DNA of 64,000 nucleotides from Bradyrhizobium sp. dw_78 (GCF_018449525.1 NZ_JAAVUS010000008.1:1-64000); one strand, 5' to 3'; numbered from the stretch's first letter, positions 1 to 8,312 are shown. The notes: a model not told the origin generated them from the letters alone. Made by a program: numbers and translations.

Positions 1-128
1 ATTTCCAATCGCGACTGGGCTTCTGCTCCATCAAGGCCCGCGTCGGTGGTCGCCAGCCGTGCGAGAATCCGGTCGACCGGATCCTTCCAGATTTCTTCCG
101 CGCCGATTTCGCTAACTGCCGGGTTCAT
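1..128 (-). CDS. Cation-transporting P-type ATPase, N-terminal fragment (cut by window edge)
   Basis: The gene reads leftward out of the window, so only about 42 N-terminal residues are visible. The fragment contains DPVDRILARLATTDAGL followed by an EAQSRL motif. This is the usual beginning of the cytoplasmic N-terminal domain of P-type ATPases that move Mg2+, Ca2+ or other cations (pattern L..L.t...GL...EA..RL). The catalytic DKTGT loop and membrane segments lie outside the window, so ion specificity cannot be judged. The start is the ATG at 126-128. A perfect FixK/FNR-type palindrome about 75 bp upstream suggests expression at low oxygen. The family call rests on a short N-terminal match only. 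Confidence 0.6.
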   Translation of the reverse strand, partial: MNPAVSEIGAEEIWKDPVDRILARLATTDAGLDGAEAQSRLE

Positions 129-201
129 AACAAAATTCCTGAAGAGGCCGCTGCCTGCCAATCTCCCGAGCATCTATTATGATGAAAAATCTTGCTTATA
201 G

Positions 202-215
202 TTGACGTGTGTCAA
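202..215. promoter_or_regulatory. FixK/FNR-type binding box
   Basis: The sequence TTGACGTGTGTCAA is a perfect TTGA-N6-TCAA dyad, the known target of FixK2/FnrL-type Crp-family activators in rhizobia and Rhodopseudomonas. It lies about 75 bp upstream of the P-type ATPase start on the minus strand and about 255 bp upstream of the zinc-ribbon gene on the plus strand. The symmetry is seen directly; function is inferred. Confidence 0.6.
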
Positions 216-421
216 GCCGATTTCCCTATTGCTGACCATACCTATCAGGTTTGACGCATGTTGCATGTGTCAGAACTTATCACTGATCGTTCTGATACTG
301 CGGACGTCCGCACCAAGAATCGAAGCTTTGGATGCAGAAATTGCGACAAATCAATATTGACCGGCAGCAGGCGTAGTTACTATCGCAAGCTCGTGGCATC
401 GCCGCCCCCATCGGCAAATAC

Positions 422-453
422 CGGTGACTGAGAGTTCTATAACGCTCCCGCCT
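422..453 (+). repeat. Direct repeat copy 1, upstream of the zinc-ribbon gene
   Basis: The 15-mer CGGTGACTGAGAGTT is followed, after a few variable bases, by CGCTCCCGCC. The same two blocks occur at 1290-1317 upstream of the Crp/Fnr gene. Both copies sit just upstream of a start codon (about 18 bp here, about 18 bp there) on the same strand. They may be a shared promoter, operator or leader element; no known binding motif is recognised. Confidence 0.55.
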
Positions 454-470
454 GAGTTAAGGCGCGAACC

Positions 471-680
471 ATGAGTATCTATCAACGTCCACCATGCCCT
501 CGATGCCAAACAGCGAGCGCGCTGGTACATATCAACTCCGGCTCTTCGGGCTTTGACATCCGAACATTCGAATGCTCCGCTTGCGATCATGTTCATCAGC
601 GCGTGGTCGATCTTATCGATCCGATGAAATCCCCGGAAACGACAGGCTGGCTCCGCGGAGAATTGCGAACGCCAACGTAA
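471..680 (+). CDS. Small zinc-ribbon protein
   Basis: This is a 69-residue protein with two Cys-X2-Cys pairs, PCPRC near residue 9 and CSAC near residue 35. Together they would bind one zinc ion in a rubredoxin-like ribbon. There is no signal peptide or membrane segment, so it should be cytoplasmic. Small proteins of this form are common in Bradyrhizobium-type genomes, where their role is unknown; nucleic-acid or protein binding is the usual guess. The start is the ATG at 471. The upstream 422-453 element is repeated before the Crp/Fnr gene, so the two genes may be co-regulated although 655 bp separate them. Confidence 0.6.
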   Translation: MSIYQRPPCPRCQTASALVHINSGSSGFDIRTFECSACDHVHQRVVDLIDPMKSPETTGWLRGELRTPT

Positions 681-895
681 AGGACGCAGCGGATCCGGGC
701 GCCAGAGACAAGTTGGCCGGCTCGGCGTAGGCGGTATGCTCGTAGCGGCAAGGACATTCTGCGGAACCTGTCCCTGTGCAGCGACGTTGGCAACCCTGAT
801 GACGGAATTCTTGCGAGGAGCGAGACGGTCAGTCTCATAAGATCGTCCGGCGTACCGCCCGCATTCACTCACGGAGGAGCCATTGAGGAGGAAGG

Positions 896-1054
896 ATGTT
901 CCCACGCCCTTCGAAACCCAGCCGGTCCGGGGACATGGTCCCGATGCGGGAGTGCCTATACAATCGTCTCCGTCCCAGCGGTCGAAAGCACCTTGCACGC
1001 CGCGAGATGCTATTGCGGAAAGTGATGCCGAAAACTCAAGACGCGATTCTCTAA
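896..1054 (+). CDS. Possible 52-aa basic small ORF
   Basis: The ATG at 896 follows a strong Shine-Dalgarno run (GAGGAGGAAGG) directly upstream. It opens a 52-residue, strongly basic reading frame (many Arg/Lys, one Cys) ending at TAA 1052-1054. No family is recognised. The ribosome-binding site is the main support; the composition is compatible with a chance ORF in GC-rich DNA. The rest of the 681-1335 interval holds only the repeat copy at 1290-1317. Confidence 0.25.
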   Translation: MFPRPSKPSRSGDMVPMRECLYNRLRPSGRKHLARREMLLRKVMPKTQDAIL

Positions 1055-1289
1055 AAAAGCAGCGCCACCAACTAAAGGCCCGGATCAGCGAAACCGGGTA
1101 GCGCCGCCGTGGCAGCCGCTGCCGATTCGCACCCGGCGGGATCTCCTTTTCCGTGCCCGGCGGAGGGAAGAACTAGCGTCAGCAGCCAATTTGTCGCAGC
1201 TACATGAGGGAACGTGCAAAATTGACCATCTTTCCGGAGCGGCTCGGTGCATATTGATTAGGTCACCGTGCCGCTTTCTCGGATTTCAT

Positions 1290-1317
1290 CGGTGACTGAG
1301 AGTTTTGCGCTCCCGCC
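1290..1317 (+). repeat. Direct repeat copy 2, upstream of the Crp/Fnr gene
   Basis: CGGTGACTGAGAGTT plus CGCTCCCGCC match the element at 422-453, with a slightly shorter variable middle. It ends about 18 bp before the GTG start of the regulator. It could be an autoregulatory operator or a shared promoter. Confidence 0.55.
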
Positions 1318-1335
1318 CTTTCCAAGGAAAGCGCA

Positions 1336-2028
1336 GTGCAGAAACCACCGCGGTCTGTCAGGCCTGTCGAAAGCGATCCTCGCAAGTTCCTGGCACAAAT
1401 CGGCGCCGGGAGATCAACTTACGACTACAAGAAAAATACGAACATCTTTGTCCAGGCGGACGCGGATTCGGTCTTCTACATCCAAGATGGGCGGGTGAAG
1501 GTCACAGTCACCTCCGAACAAGGCAAGGAAGCGATCGTTGCGATCTTGGAAACTGGGCAGTTTTTCGGTGAGGGCTGTCTCGGAGGTCAAACGCATCGGA
1601 TGGCAACGACGAGGACGCTGACAGATTGTCGTTTAATATCCATCGAGAAAGAATCGATGCTGGAGGCACTCGAGAATCAGCCGGCCTTCTCCAAATTCTT
1701 TATGAGCCACCTGCTAAACAGAAACAGCAGGATTGAAGGTGACATAATCGATCAGCTTTTTAATTCGAGTGAGAAGCGGTTGGCCCGCCTCCTTTTATTT
1801 CTCGCAAACTATGGCAAGGAAGGGAGCCCCCCGATCGTTCCAATTAATCTCAGCCAGGAGGCGCTTGCTGAGATAATCGGCACCACCAGATCCCGCGTCA
1901 GTTTCTTCATGAACAAGTTCCGCAGGCTCGGTTGGATCGACTACAACGGCACGATTCATGTTCACCGATCGCTGCTGACCGCCGTTCTGCACGACAGGCC
2001 TGAGATAAGAGAAAACGAGCCCTCATAG
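1336..2028 (+). CDS. Crp/Fnr-family transcriptional regulator
   Basis: This 230-aa protein has an N-terminal cyclic-nucleotide-binding-like beta roll (about residues 15-130, with the GxxFGEGCL turn) and a C-terminal winged helix (about 150-215). In the winged helix, LSQEALAEIIGTTRSRVSFF is the helix-turn-helix. It lacks the N-terminal cysteine cluster of FNR, so direct oxygen sensing by a 4Fe-4S centre is unlikely. The recognition helix (TTRSRVS) differs from the E..SR form of FNR/FixK, so it probably reads a different site from the box at 202-215. The start is GTG at 1336, preceded by AAGGAAAG. The repeat at 1290-1317 may be its operator. The effector is unknown. Confidence 0.9.
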   Translation: MQKPPRSVRPVESDPRKFLAQIGAGRSTYDYKKNTNIFVQADADSVFYIQDGRVKVTVTSEQGKEAIVAILETGQFFGEGCLGGQTHRMATTRTLTDCRLISIEKESMLEALENQPAFSKFFMSHLLNRNSRIEGDIIDQLFNSSEKRLARLLLFLANYGKEGSPPIVPINLSQEALAEIIGTTRSRVSFFMNKFRRLGWIDYNGTIHVHRSLLTAVLHDRPEIRENEPS

Positions 2029-2039
2029 TTTGAGCGAAA

Positions 2040-2063
2040 GAGGCCTCCAATCGAGGCGGCCTC
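2040..2063. terminator. Weak hairpin after the Crp/Fnr gene
   Basis: GAGGCC and GGCCTC pair across 12 bases just after the stop codon. An overlapping GCCTC-caatc-GAGGC stem is also possible. There is no T-run, so termination is uncertain. Confidence 0.25.
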
Positions 2064-2138
2064 ACGTCGGCTTATTAGCGAATGCCGCAACCTCGCGATC
2101 AGGGGGGTACGGTCGCGCCGCAGGGGCATATCTGCAGC

Positions 2139-2216
2139 ATGGAAAAACTGATCGCTTTGACGATCGTAATCGGAATTGTTGCGTTCGCATCGGCCTATGC
2201 GCTGTCGGCCTGGTAG
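2139..2216 (+). CDS. 25-aa single-pass membrane peptide
   Basis: The short frame ATG 2139 to TAG 2214-2216 encodes a peptide starting MEKL, followed by an uninterrupted hydrophobic stretch (IALTIVIGIVAFASAYALSA) and a terminal Trp. It reads as one transmembrane helix with a charged N-terminus. No strong ribosome-binding site is visible (CAGGGG about 14 bases upstream). It is 110 bp downstream of the Crp/Fnr gene and could be a small membrane-complex subunit or a stress peptide. Support is the clean membrane-helix composition only. Confidence 0.35.
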   Translation: MEKLIALTIVIGIVAFASAYALSAW

Positions 2217-2321
2217 GGCCAGAGCTAACGATCCCAAGCACCCTGACCGTCGTCAATTTCCGCGCCAGTGTGGAACCGGAGTGAATCGGGTGTCAGAAGC
2301 CGCTCCGCCATAACTTTTGCG

Positions 2322-2417
2322 TTAGGGATGGATACTCGTCACCCATCGGATCGCAAGATAGGCCGCGATAGCAGTCAACGCCGGGACCGCAATAGAAAAT
2401 AACACGCGGGCCGTCAT
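2322..2417 (-). CDS. 31-aa single-pass membrane peptide
   Basis: This minus-strand frame from the ATG at 2415-2417 encodes 31 residues beginning MTARVLF. A hydrophobic helix (SIAVPALTAIAAYLAI) follows, then a basic/aromatic tail (RWVTSIHP). It converges on the 25-aa membrane peptide at 2139-2216. No good ribosome-binding site is seen. As with its neighbour, the evidence is composition and the paired arrangement; the role is unknown. Confidence 0.3.
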   Translation of the reverse strand: MTARVLFSIAVPALTAIAAYLAIRWVTSIHP

Positions 2418-2983
2418 CAACCGGGCGTTAGCTTGCGGCGTTTTCACAGCCTAGCTTTCAGCGAGCGATCGAATACCCGTTTTGGCGTCGGCCCCTGCGG
2501 CATTTCAATCTCTTGCCCGGCCCGAGCTCGCCGGTGCGCCGGGGTGTGGCCTAGCCAAAGAAAACCCTGCACCGGAATGGGCAGGATCCCGATGCAGGGG
2601 GTGAGAAGTTCTTGGAGTTAGTTCCGTGCTAGCATGCACATCCGCAATCTAGCGATGTGACGGCGTGCTGTATGGTCAAAATAGCTCAACCGTCGCGTCC
2701 TTTGTCGTTCGCCGTGGGCGCGCCGAGCAGCCATAATTTTGAGCGCACGATCGGGAATAACTGCGGTCGAGGAACGGTTTCGCATTCTCCTAATTGGTAA
2801 AGCATGCAGACGTTCGAAACGATCGATTCAAAAGTGGCGAGGCGCTGTCGCTATCACCAACATCGCTGCCAAAAACAATCGTGAAAGTGGATGGATCGCT
2901 CCTCACGGGCCTGGTCCATTCGGTCATGGAAGTTAATTCCAGCAATCCGAAGCGCTGGATCATCAGCGTCGTTGCCGATTCGG
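2418..2983. other. Interval without a convincing gene
   Basis: Several 60-67 codon frames exist here, but none has a good start, ribosome-binding site or recognisable domain. One plus-strand frame (2794-2997) has moderately protein-like composition but only a TTG start. It may be decayed DNA next to the recombinase remnant. Confidence 0.4.
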
Positions 2984-3277
2984 TCATCGCAGACTAACGA
3001 CGCGAGCATCCTTTATTTTAAATACATACGCCCCCAAAGAAAATGCTCCCGGCTCAAGAGCTATTTCTGTTAGCGACGCATCTTGGCACGCTCTGGGAAC
3101 ATGTAACGTAATCAGCGATCCCGCTTTTGGATATACTTCGCCGATCTTATGAATGATCGTTTCCAGGCAGTCAGCGATCATCAGCCCGAACGCGCGCCAC
3201 TCGTCGACGAAGGAATAGCTCTCGGCCTGCTTGATCGCCGCAGCCGGTCCGAGTTTCGTCTGCGATTTCTCGGCCAA
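2984..3277 (-). CDS. Hypothetical protein, downstream of the recombinase remnant
   Basis: This is a 97-residue frame opening at a TTG at 3275-3277. The composition is protein-like and mixed amphipathic, with AAAIKQAESYSFVDEWRAF and an acidic-aliphatic middle, and no membrane helix. It overlaps the 3' end of the recombinase frame in another register. It may therefore be an independent gene or the displaced tail of a decayed element. I do not recognise a family. Confidence 0.3.
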   Translation of the reverse strand: MAEKSQTKLGPAAAIKQAESYSFVDEWRAFGLMIADCLETIIHKIGEVYPKAGSLITLHVPRACQDASLTEIALEPGAFSLGAYVFKIKDARVVSLR

Positions 3278-4016
3278 ATCGGATGTTAGCCAGAGAATCT
3301 ATTCGAATCCGCCGAGCTGGAAATTCGGCTCGCGCATACCACGTCAGCATTGACGCGCCCGTACATGAGGCTTTGCTTGTGGATGATGCCGAGTGCGACG
3401 ACGAGCCTGCCCAGCAGTGCTGCCCCTTTTCCAGCGTCCCCTTCGAACGCTGGTTCTCGTCAAACATCTTCCTGTGGAGCCCGAACGTAAGAGGTCCGCC
3501 AACGCGATAGCCGAGGCTCGCTATTCGACATTGACCAGTATGAACCTTGACCGAAATCTCCCGGCTGTATTCCGCCGCCATCACGCGCTTGATGTTCTTA
3601 ATGATGCTCGACAGAAGGCTTCCGTCATTATCAAACTGTTCCGCGCAGCAGGCGACGTTGATGCCATTCTGCTTGCTGATGAATTCGTAATGAGCGCTTT
3701 CGTCAACGTCCTGGAAACGTCTCCATCGGCTAACGTCGTAAACAAGGATGTGATCATAGTCCGCGCGCTCTGACTGAACGTCATCGATAAGTTCGATGAG
3801 ACATGCTCGCCGCTTGATCCTCAGACCGCTGCGCCCCTCGTCGACGTAGGTTCGAACGATCGTCAAATTATTTTGCTGAGCGCATGTCGCCGCAGCCTGG
3901 TTCTGTATCGAATTCCGCTGGTAGTCGGTGGACATTCGAACGTACTGCGCAGCTCGAAGCGCTTTGTTGCGCTTCGCTAAATTCGTTCCCTTGCATACAA
4001 CAAGCGAGTTTGCCAT
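3171..4016 (-). pseudogene. Serine recombinase (resolvase/invertase family), truncated or frameshifted
   Basis: The first ~195 residues are a clear serine-recombinase catalytic domain. They include YVRMSTDYQRNSIQNQ with the nucleophilic Ser, a DEGRSG motif, VYDVSRWRRFQDVDES, and CAEQFDNDGS followed by MAAEYSRE. Large serine recombinases of this rhizobial type continue with a Recombinase domain and zinc ribbon of several hundred residues. Here, after about residue 195 (near KGTLEKG), the frame turns into Ser/Arg-rich sequence without family similarity and soon stops. DNA binding and target selection should be lost, so I call it a pseudogene marking a former mobile element. No att sites could be identified. 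Confidence 0.75.
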
Positions 4017-4282
4017 CGGCCCGAGGTCCAGATGGTGTCACAACATTCTGCCAAATCGTCGCCCCCCAAACAACGAGACGATTTGCGATTCTCCGACTAT
4101 CCAGCCCCTATCATCCTCATGTGGGAAGGACGCGGCAGCGTGCCGGGTCGTTTCCATAGATGGACGTCAACACGATGCAAACGTAATTGCCGAAAGGCAA
4201 TCAGAACGCGCTTCCGTTCTGCAGTGCTTGGATGATTGGTAAGGGCTTGAGTGGGCCGGAGCACCGTGCGAACGCTGGGCAT

Positions 4283-5368
4283 TTACCGAATTGAGTTGAG
4301 ATCAAAATCGTGCGCCTGGCGGATCACCGCTTCCCGGTCATACTGATTAACCTCGTCAATAAGTGCATTTGTAAACATCCGCGACGTTGGAATTGGCTTT
4401 TGAATTTGTCCTCCTTCGAGAAGAAAGTCGCTCACGTTCGCCCAGTTCTTCTCGATAAAGAGGCCATGTTTTCCATTCGTGGCCGGATCAATCGTCGTTG
4501 GTATCCGCACGCTCATTTTTAGTCCGTGATCGAGGCTCTTTTCAGGGTCGGTTTCCTTGGGCTTGCTTTCAGGGAAAAGCTTCCAGGTTATCAGGACAGC
4601 AGCCGATGGATTAGCCAGTGAGAAATCGATACCTTTGGCGACGGCGCGAGCAAAGCCGATAAGCATCTTCGGATTTTTGCGTATCATATCGTTCTTCGCC
4701 AAGAGCGATACATCAGGCAAATTCGCCAATTTTTCAGCAACTTTGAGAGGGCGAAGCGGGATTCCATTCGTCTCGAATTGAATGACACCGGTATCCCAGA
4801 AGACGACTGCGTCGACAACCTTCTGCTTGATGGCAGCTGCGGCCTGGATGCCAGCTCCGATGGCAATAAAGGACACGTCAGAATCCGGATTGAGACCGGC
4901 AGCCCGGATATACGCCTTGCCGTAGGTCGTGCCGGCACTACCGAGCGCGGTGACTCCGATTTTCTTGCCTCGCAAGTCCGCGACTGACTTGATCGGGCTG
5001 TCCGCAGGCACGGAGATCGACCAGATGTTTCGATATCCCGCATCATAGAAATAGCGGATATCCATCGCAGCGGGTGACCCCTCCTCCATCCCGATCACGG
5101 CTTGAGCTGGACTGGCCTCACCGATTTCGGCATTGCCAGTTGCGACCTGGATCGCGGCCTCGTTGGATCCGCCGACAAAGAGCAGGTCCACATCCAGACC
5201 TTCCTGCTCATAATAGCCAAGATACTTGGGTACGATGAACAGGGCCAAGGACTCGTCTACCGATTTCTGCGGGAGAAGGACGCGTATTTTCTCTGCAGCA
5301 AAACTGGTGCCACCAAACAAACACGTCGCCAGAAATAACAGTGCAGCAGACAAACTTTTGAGATTCAT
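4283..5368 (-). CDS. ABC transporter substrate-binding protein, NMT1/TauA type
   Basis: The 361-aa protein has a Sec signal peptide ending near FGGTSFAA (about residue 24) and an NMT1/THI5-like periplasmic binding fold. Family features are YYEQEGLDVDL, the GNAEIGEASPAQAV segment and DLRGKKIGV. Relatives bind sulfonates, nitriles, pyrimidine precursors or aromatic acids for ABC import. No permease or ATPase of this class is adjacent, so it is an orphan binding protein that must use a distant transporter. It lies 334 bp downstream of the flavin monooxygenase on the same strand, which links it to the catabolic island. That 334-bp gap holds no gene that I can support. Confidence 0.85.
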   Translation of the reverse strand: MNLKSLSAALLFLATCLFGGTSFAAEKIRVLLPQKSVDESLALFIVPKYLGYYEQEGLDVDLLFVGGSNEAAIQVATGNAEIGEASPAQAVIGMEEGSPAAMDIRYFYDAGYRNIWSISVPADSPIKSVADLRGKKIGVTALGSAGTTYGKAYIRAAGLNPDSDVSFIAIGAGIQAAAAIKQKVVDAVVFWDTGVIQFETNGIPLRPLKVAEKLANLPDVSLLAKNDMIRKNPKMLIGFARAVAKGIDFSLANPSAAVLITWKLFPESKPKETDPEKSLDHGLKMSVRIPTTIDPATNGKHGLFIEKNWANVSDFLLEGGQIQKPIPTSRMFTNALIDEVNQYDREAVIRQAHDFDLNSIR

Positions 5369-5702
5369 GGTGACGTCCTGCTAATAATCCGAGCATCGTT
5401 GCAGACGGATCTTCCAAAAAATCGACCGCAGAAAACATTCTTCATGTTAACTGGATAGTCAATGGCGAAACAAGAATCTGCTATGCACACAGTGTGCCAA
5501 ACCGCGAACAGCATCAACCAACACGATCTATCCTAGACATGGACTCGCATAATCCTTAGCGGTTGTGCAGGCTGCGTCCTCGCAGAAGACTGTCCGCAGA
5601 TCGTCTAGCCGCAACCGCGTGCAGCTTGTTGGCGAACGGCGCTTGGGCCAGATTGACGCGTTACGTCAAAGCTCATCGTTATCCCTTCCGCTTTTTCTGA
5701 AC

Positions 5703-7319
5703 TTAGCGGAGGTTGAATTCCTCATAGCCACCAGAGGCAGCCTTATCGATGATTTCCTTGTATTTGGCGGCGCCGCCTAGATAGACCATGAAGAACCGAG
5801 GTTTTCCGGGTACATTTGCGCCGAGGTACCAAGAATCGGAATTCGGAATCAGTGTACCTGCAGCCGTTTCATTGACGTGGTCAAACCAGTCAGCCTCTGC
5901 CGTCTTAGAGACGTTTATCGTATTCTTACCGGAAGCTTTCACATGCCCTATGCAGGCCGTTATCCAATCAACGTGCTGTTCTATCGATGTCACCATGTTG
6001 GATAGCACGGATGGGCTACCCGGGCCGTTGATGAGAAACATATTCGGAAAGCCGGAGAGGGCGAGGCCGAGATAAGTTCGAGGCCCATTCTTCCAGTGCT
6101 CGCTTAGTTTGAGGCCGGCTTGCCCGGTAATGTCCATTTGCAGAAGCGCACCTGTCATGCCGTCGAACCCGATCGCGAGAACTATAACGTCAAACGGGTA
6201 GGTGGTCCCTGATACGTTTTCCAGGCCGGTTCTTGTAAGCCGCTTAATCGGATCTCGCCTGGCGTCGACGAGGGTCACATTCGACCGGTTGAACGTCTCG
6301 TAGTAATTGGTGTCGACGCAAATGCGCCGCCCACCGATGCCATAATGCTTTGGCGTCAGCAGGTCTGCCGTCACGGGATCCTCGACCGTGGCGGCGATCT
6401 TGCGCCGGATGAAGTCGGATGCGTGATCGTTGACGGACTGGTCGCGCGTCATGTCCGTGAACGTATACATGAAGCCGATTCCGCTGGAGGAGCCGCCGGC
6501 CTGCCACCGCGCCTCAAACTCGCGCTCGCGCTCCTCGGGTGAGGCGTCGCGGCCACTCCGCTTGCCAGCGTTGTTCAGCGTGTTGTTTCGCGTTGCAAGC
6601 GCGGCGCGGCGGCGATCAACATAGTTTTCCTTCCAATCCTTGAGATAGCCGGGATCCATCGGCCGATTGCCCGCCGGCAAGGAATAGTTGGGTGTTCGCT
6701 GAAATACATGAAGGTGCTCTGCGACCTCGGCAATCACTGGTGCGGCCTGGATGCCTGTCGAGCCGGTTCCAATGAGAGCGACGCGCTTTCCAGCGAAGTC
6801 CACTCCCTCGTGCGGCCAGCGGGACGTTCGGTACAGGCCGCCCTCGAATTTATCGAGATCCTCTATGTTAGGTTCGAGAGGTACCGTCAGGCAGCCCGTT
6901 GCCATTACGCAGAACGATGCAAGGAGGGTGTCGCCTTGGGCGGTGGTGACTATCCACCGAGCGTTTTCTGAGTCAAACGTCGCCGAAGCGACACGCGCGT
7001 TGAGCTGAATGTCTTTCCGCAGATCAAGCTTGTCGGCTACATAGTTGATATATGATAATATTTCAGGCTGAGGTGCGAAGAGTTGTGACCAATTCCATTC
7101 CTGCTGGATCTCCTCGGAAAAGGAATATGAATACTGCATACTCTCGATATCGCAGCGCGCGCCGGGGTAACGGTTCCAGAACCACGTGCCGCCGATCCCA
7201 TCGCCGGCCTCAAGCACGCGAACCGAGTAACCGGCACTGCGTAATCGATGAAGAGCGTAAAGTCCGGCAAAGCCGGCGCCGACCACGATGACGTCAAAAT
7301 CTCGCTCTGCCTGCTTCAC
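5703..7319 (-). CDS. Flavin-containing monooxygenase, Baeyer-Villiger type
   Basis: This 538-aa enzyme is predicted to use FAD and NADPH to insert oxygen next to a ketone. The first Rossmann motif is GAGFAG (residues 14-19) and the second GTGSTG (about 184-189). The second Baeyer-Villiger motif, GGTWFWNRYPGARCD, is intact (about 43-57). The classic fingerprint FxGxxxHxxxWP is present as FEGGLYRTSRWP at 158-169, so the His is Arg164 (CGA, 6828-6830). Length fits cyclohexanone/phenylacetone monooxygenases. The gene follows the LysR gene by 72 bp in the same direction and lies divergent to the ABC/dehydrogenase operon. Together they suggest oxidation of a ketone made from an imported alcohol. 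Activity with Arg at this position is uncertain. Confidence 0.88.
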   Translation of the reverse strand: MKQAERDFDVIVVGAGFAGLYALHRLRSAGYSVRVLEAGDGIGGTWFWNRYPGARCDIESMQYSYSFSEEIQQEWNWSQLFAPQPEILSYINYVADKLDLRKDIQLNARVASATFDSENARWIVTTAQGDTLLASFCVMATGCLTVPLEPNIEDLDKFEGGLYRTSRWPHEGVDFAGKRVALIGTGSTGIQAAPVIAEVAEHLHVFQRTPNYSLPAGNRPMDPGYLKDWKENYVDRRRAALATRNNTLNNAGKRSGRDASPEEREREFEARWQAGGSSSGIGFMYTFTDMTRDQSVNDHASDFIRRKIAATVEDPVTADLLTPKHYGIGGRRICVDTNYYETFNRSNVTLVDARRDPIKRLTRTGLENVSGTTYPFDVIVLAIGFDGMTGALLQMDITGQAGLKLSEHWKNGPRTYLGLALSGFPNMFLINGPGSPSVLSNMVTSIEQHVDWITACIGHVKASGKNTINVSKTAEADWFDHVNETAAGTLIPNSDSWYLGANVPGKPRFFMVYLGGAAKYKEIIDKAASGGYEEFNLR

Positions 7320-7391
7320 TGAAAATCCCCTTTGATAATCTTCTTGTCCCTGCCGACAGAAACGGGCACCGGCGTCCCTTGGTGGCCGCGC

Positions 7392-8312
7392 CTAAAGATC
7401 CGGACCTTTCTTGAATCGTTCCGCAATTGCAGTCCGAAGCCAGCGATTTGCCGGATCCTTGTGATAGCGTTCATGCCAATATTGGCGGACGTCGTAGTTC
7501 GCGACCTTGACCGGAGGCGGCACGAGACGAATCTTTGTAGATCGCGAGAATACTTCGCCGAGGACGTACGGAACGGTGACCACGAGATCAGAGTCGGCAA
7601 TCACCATCGGGATGCTCAAAAAATGCGGGACGCTGAGCAGCACCCTGCGCTTCAATCCGCGGCGTTGCAGCACCTGTTCAAAGATTTCATGGTTGCGTCC
7701 CTCGGCCTCGACGACGGCATGCGATGCCTCAAGGAACTGTTGCATGCTCATCCGTCGGCCAATAGTAGGGTGATTCGAACGCACGATGCAGACGAATGGA
7801 TGTTGGAAAATCCGTTGCTGATAAAATGATGCGCGTTTGAGGTCGGGAAATAGGCCTATCGCAAGGTCAACCGCCCCGGCTTCCAGCGCGATCTCGAGTT
7901 CGGCGGACGACATGATCACTGTCTTAAGATTCGCCAGAGGCGCCTCTTCTTTAAGCAATCGAAGTAGCCGCGGAAGAAATACCATCTCCGCTACGTCCGT
8001 CATCGCGATGGTGAAGCGCCGCGTCGTTGTAAGTAAGTTGAGCTCGGTGCGCTGTAGCACGTCATTTCGAATCAAGCTCAGAGCTTGTTGTATCGGCTTT
8101 GCGAGGACAAGAGCTTGCGGCGTCGGTTGCATGCCTTGCGGCGTTCTCACGAACAGAGGGTCGTTCAACAATTGGCGCAGTTTCGATAGGGCGAAACTTG
8201 TGGCCGGTTGACTTATGCCCACCAGCGCTCCCGCCTGGGTAACGTTCTTGGCTTGGAGTAGTGCATCAAAGACCAGAAGCAGATTGAGGTCGACCTTCTT
8301 CATTTCGATCAT
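7392..8312 (-). CDS. LysR-family transcriptional regulator (NodD/LinR-like)
   Basis: The 306-aa protein begins with a LysR helix-turn-helix (MKKVDLNLLLVFDALLQAKN, then VGISQPATSFALSKLRQLL, residues about 4-65). The effector-binding domain follows. The long N-terminal sequence and the form of the HTH resemble the NodD/LinR/PcpR branch, whose members often respond to aromatic or chlorinated compounds. It is transcribed toward the monooxygenase gene and divergently from the ABC operon (8631 onward). It is therefore well placed to control both from the 318-bp intergenic region. The inducer is unknown. ATG 8303 is an alternative start. Confidence 0.9.
   Translation of the reverse strand: MIEMKKVDLNLLLVFDALLQAKNVTQAGALVGISQPATSFALSKLRQLLNDPLFVRTPQGMQPTPQALVLAKPIQQALSLIRNDVLQRTELNLLTTTRRFTIAMTDVAEMVFLPRLLRLLKEEAPLANLKTVIMSSAELEIALEAGAVDLAIGLFPDLKRASFYQQRIFQHPFVCIVRSNHPTIGRRMSMQQFLEASHAVVEAEGRNHEIFEQVLQRRGLKRRVLLSVPHFLSIPMVIADSDLVVTVPYVLGEVFSRSTKIRLVPPPVKVANYDVRQYWHERYHKDPANRWLRTAIAERFKKGPDL

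Noticed and set aside
351..998. 215-codon minus-strand frame opposite the zinc-ribbon gene
   Set aside because: Arg/Ser/Cys-rich composition, no domain, and it is the shadow of a better-supported plus-strand gene.
2794..2997. 67-codon plus-strand frame with moderately protein-like composition
   Set aside because: Only a TTG start, no ribosome-binding site, no family; possibly decayed DNA.
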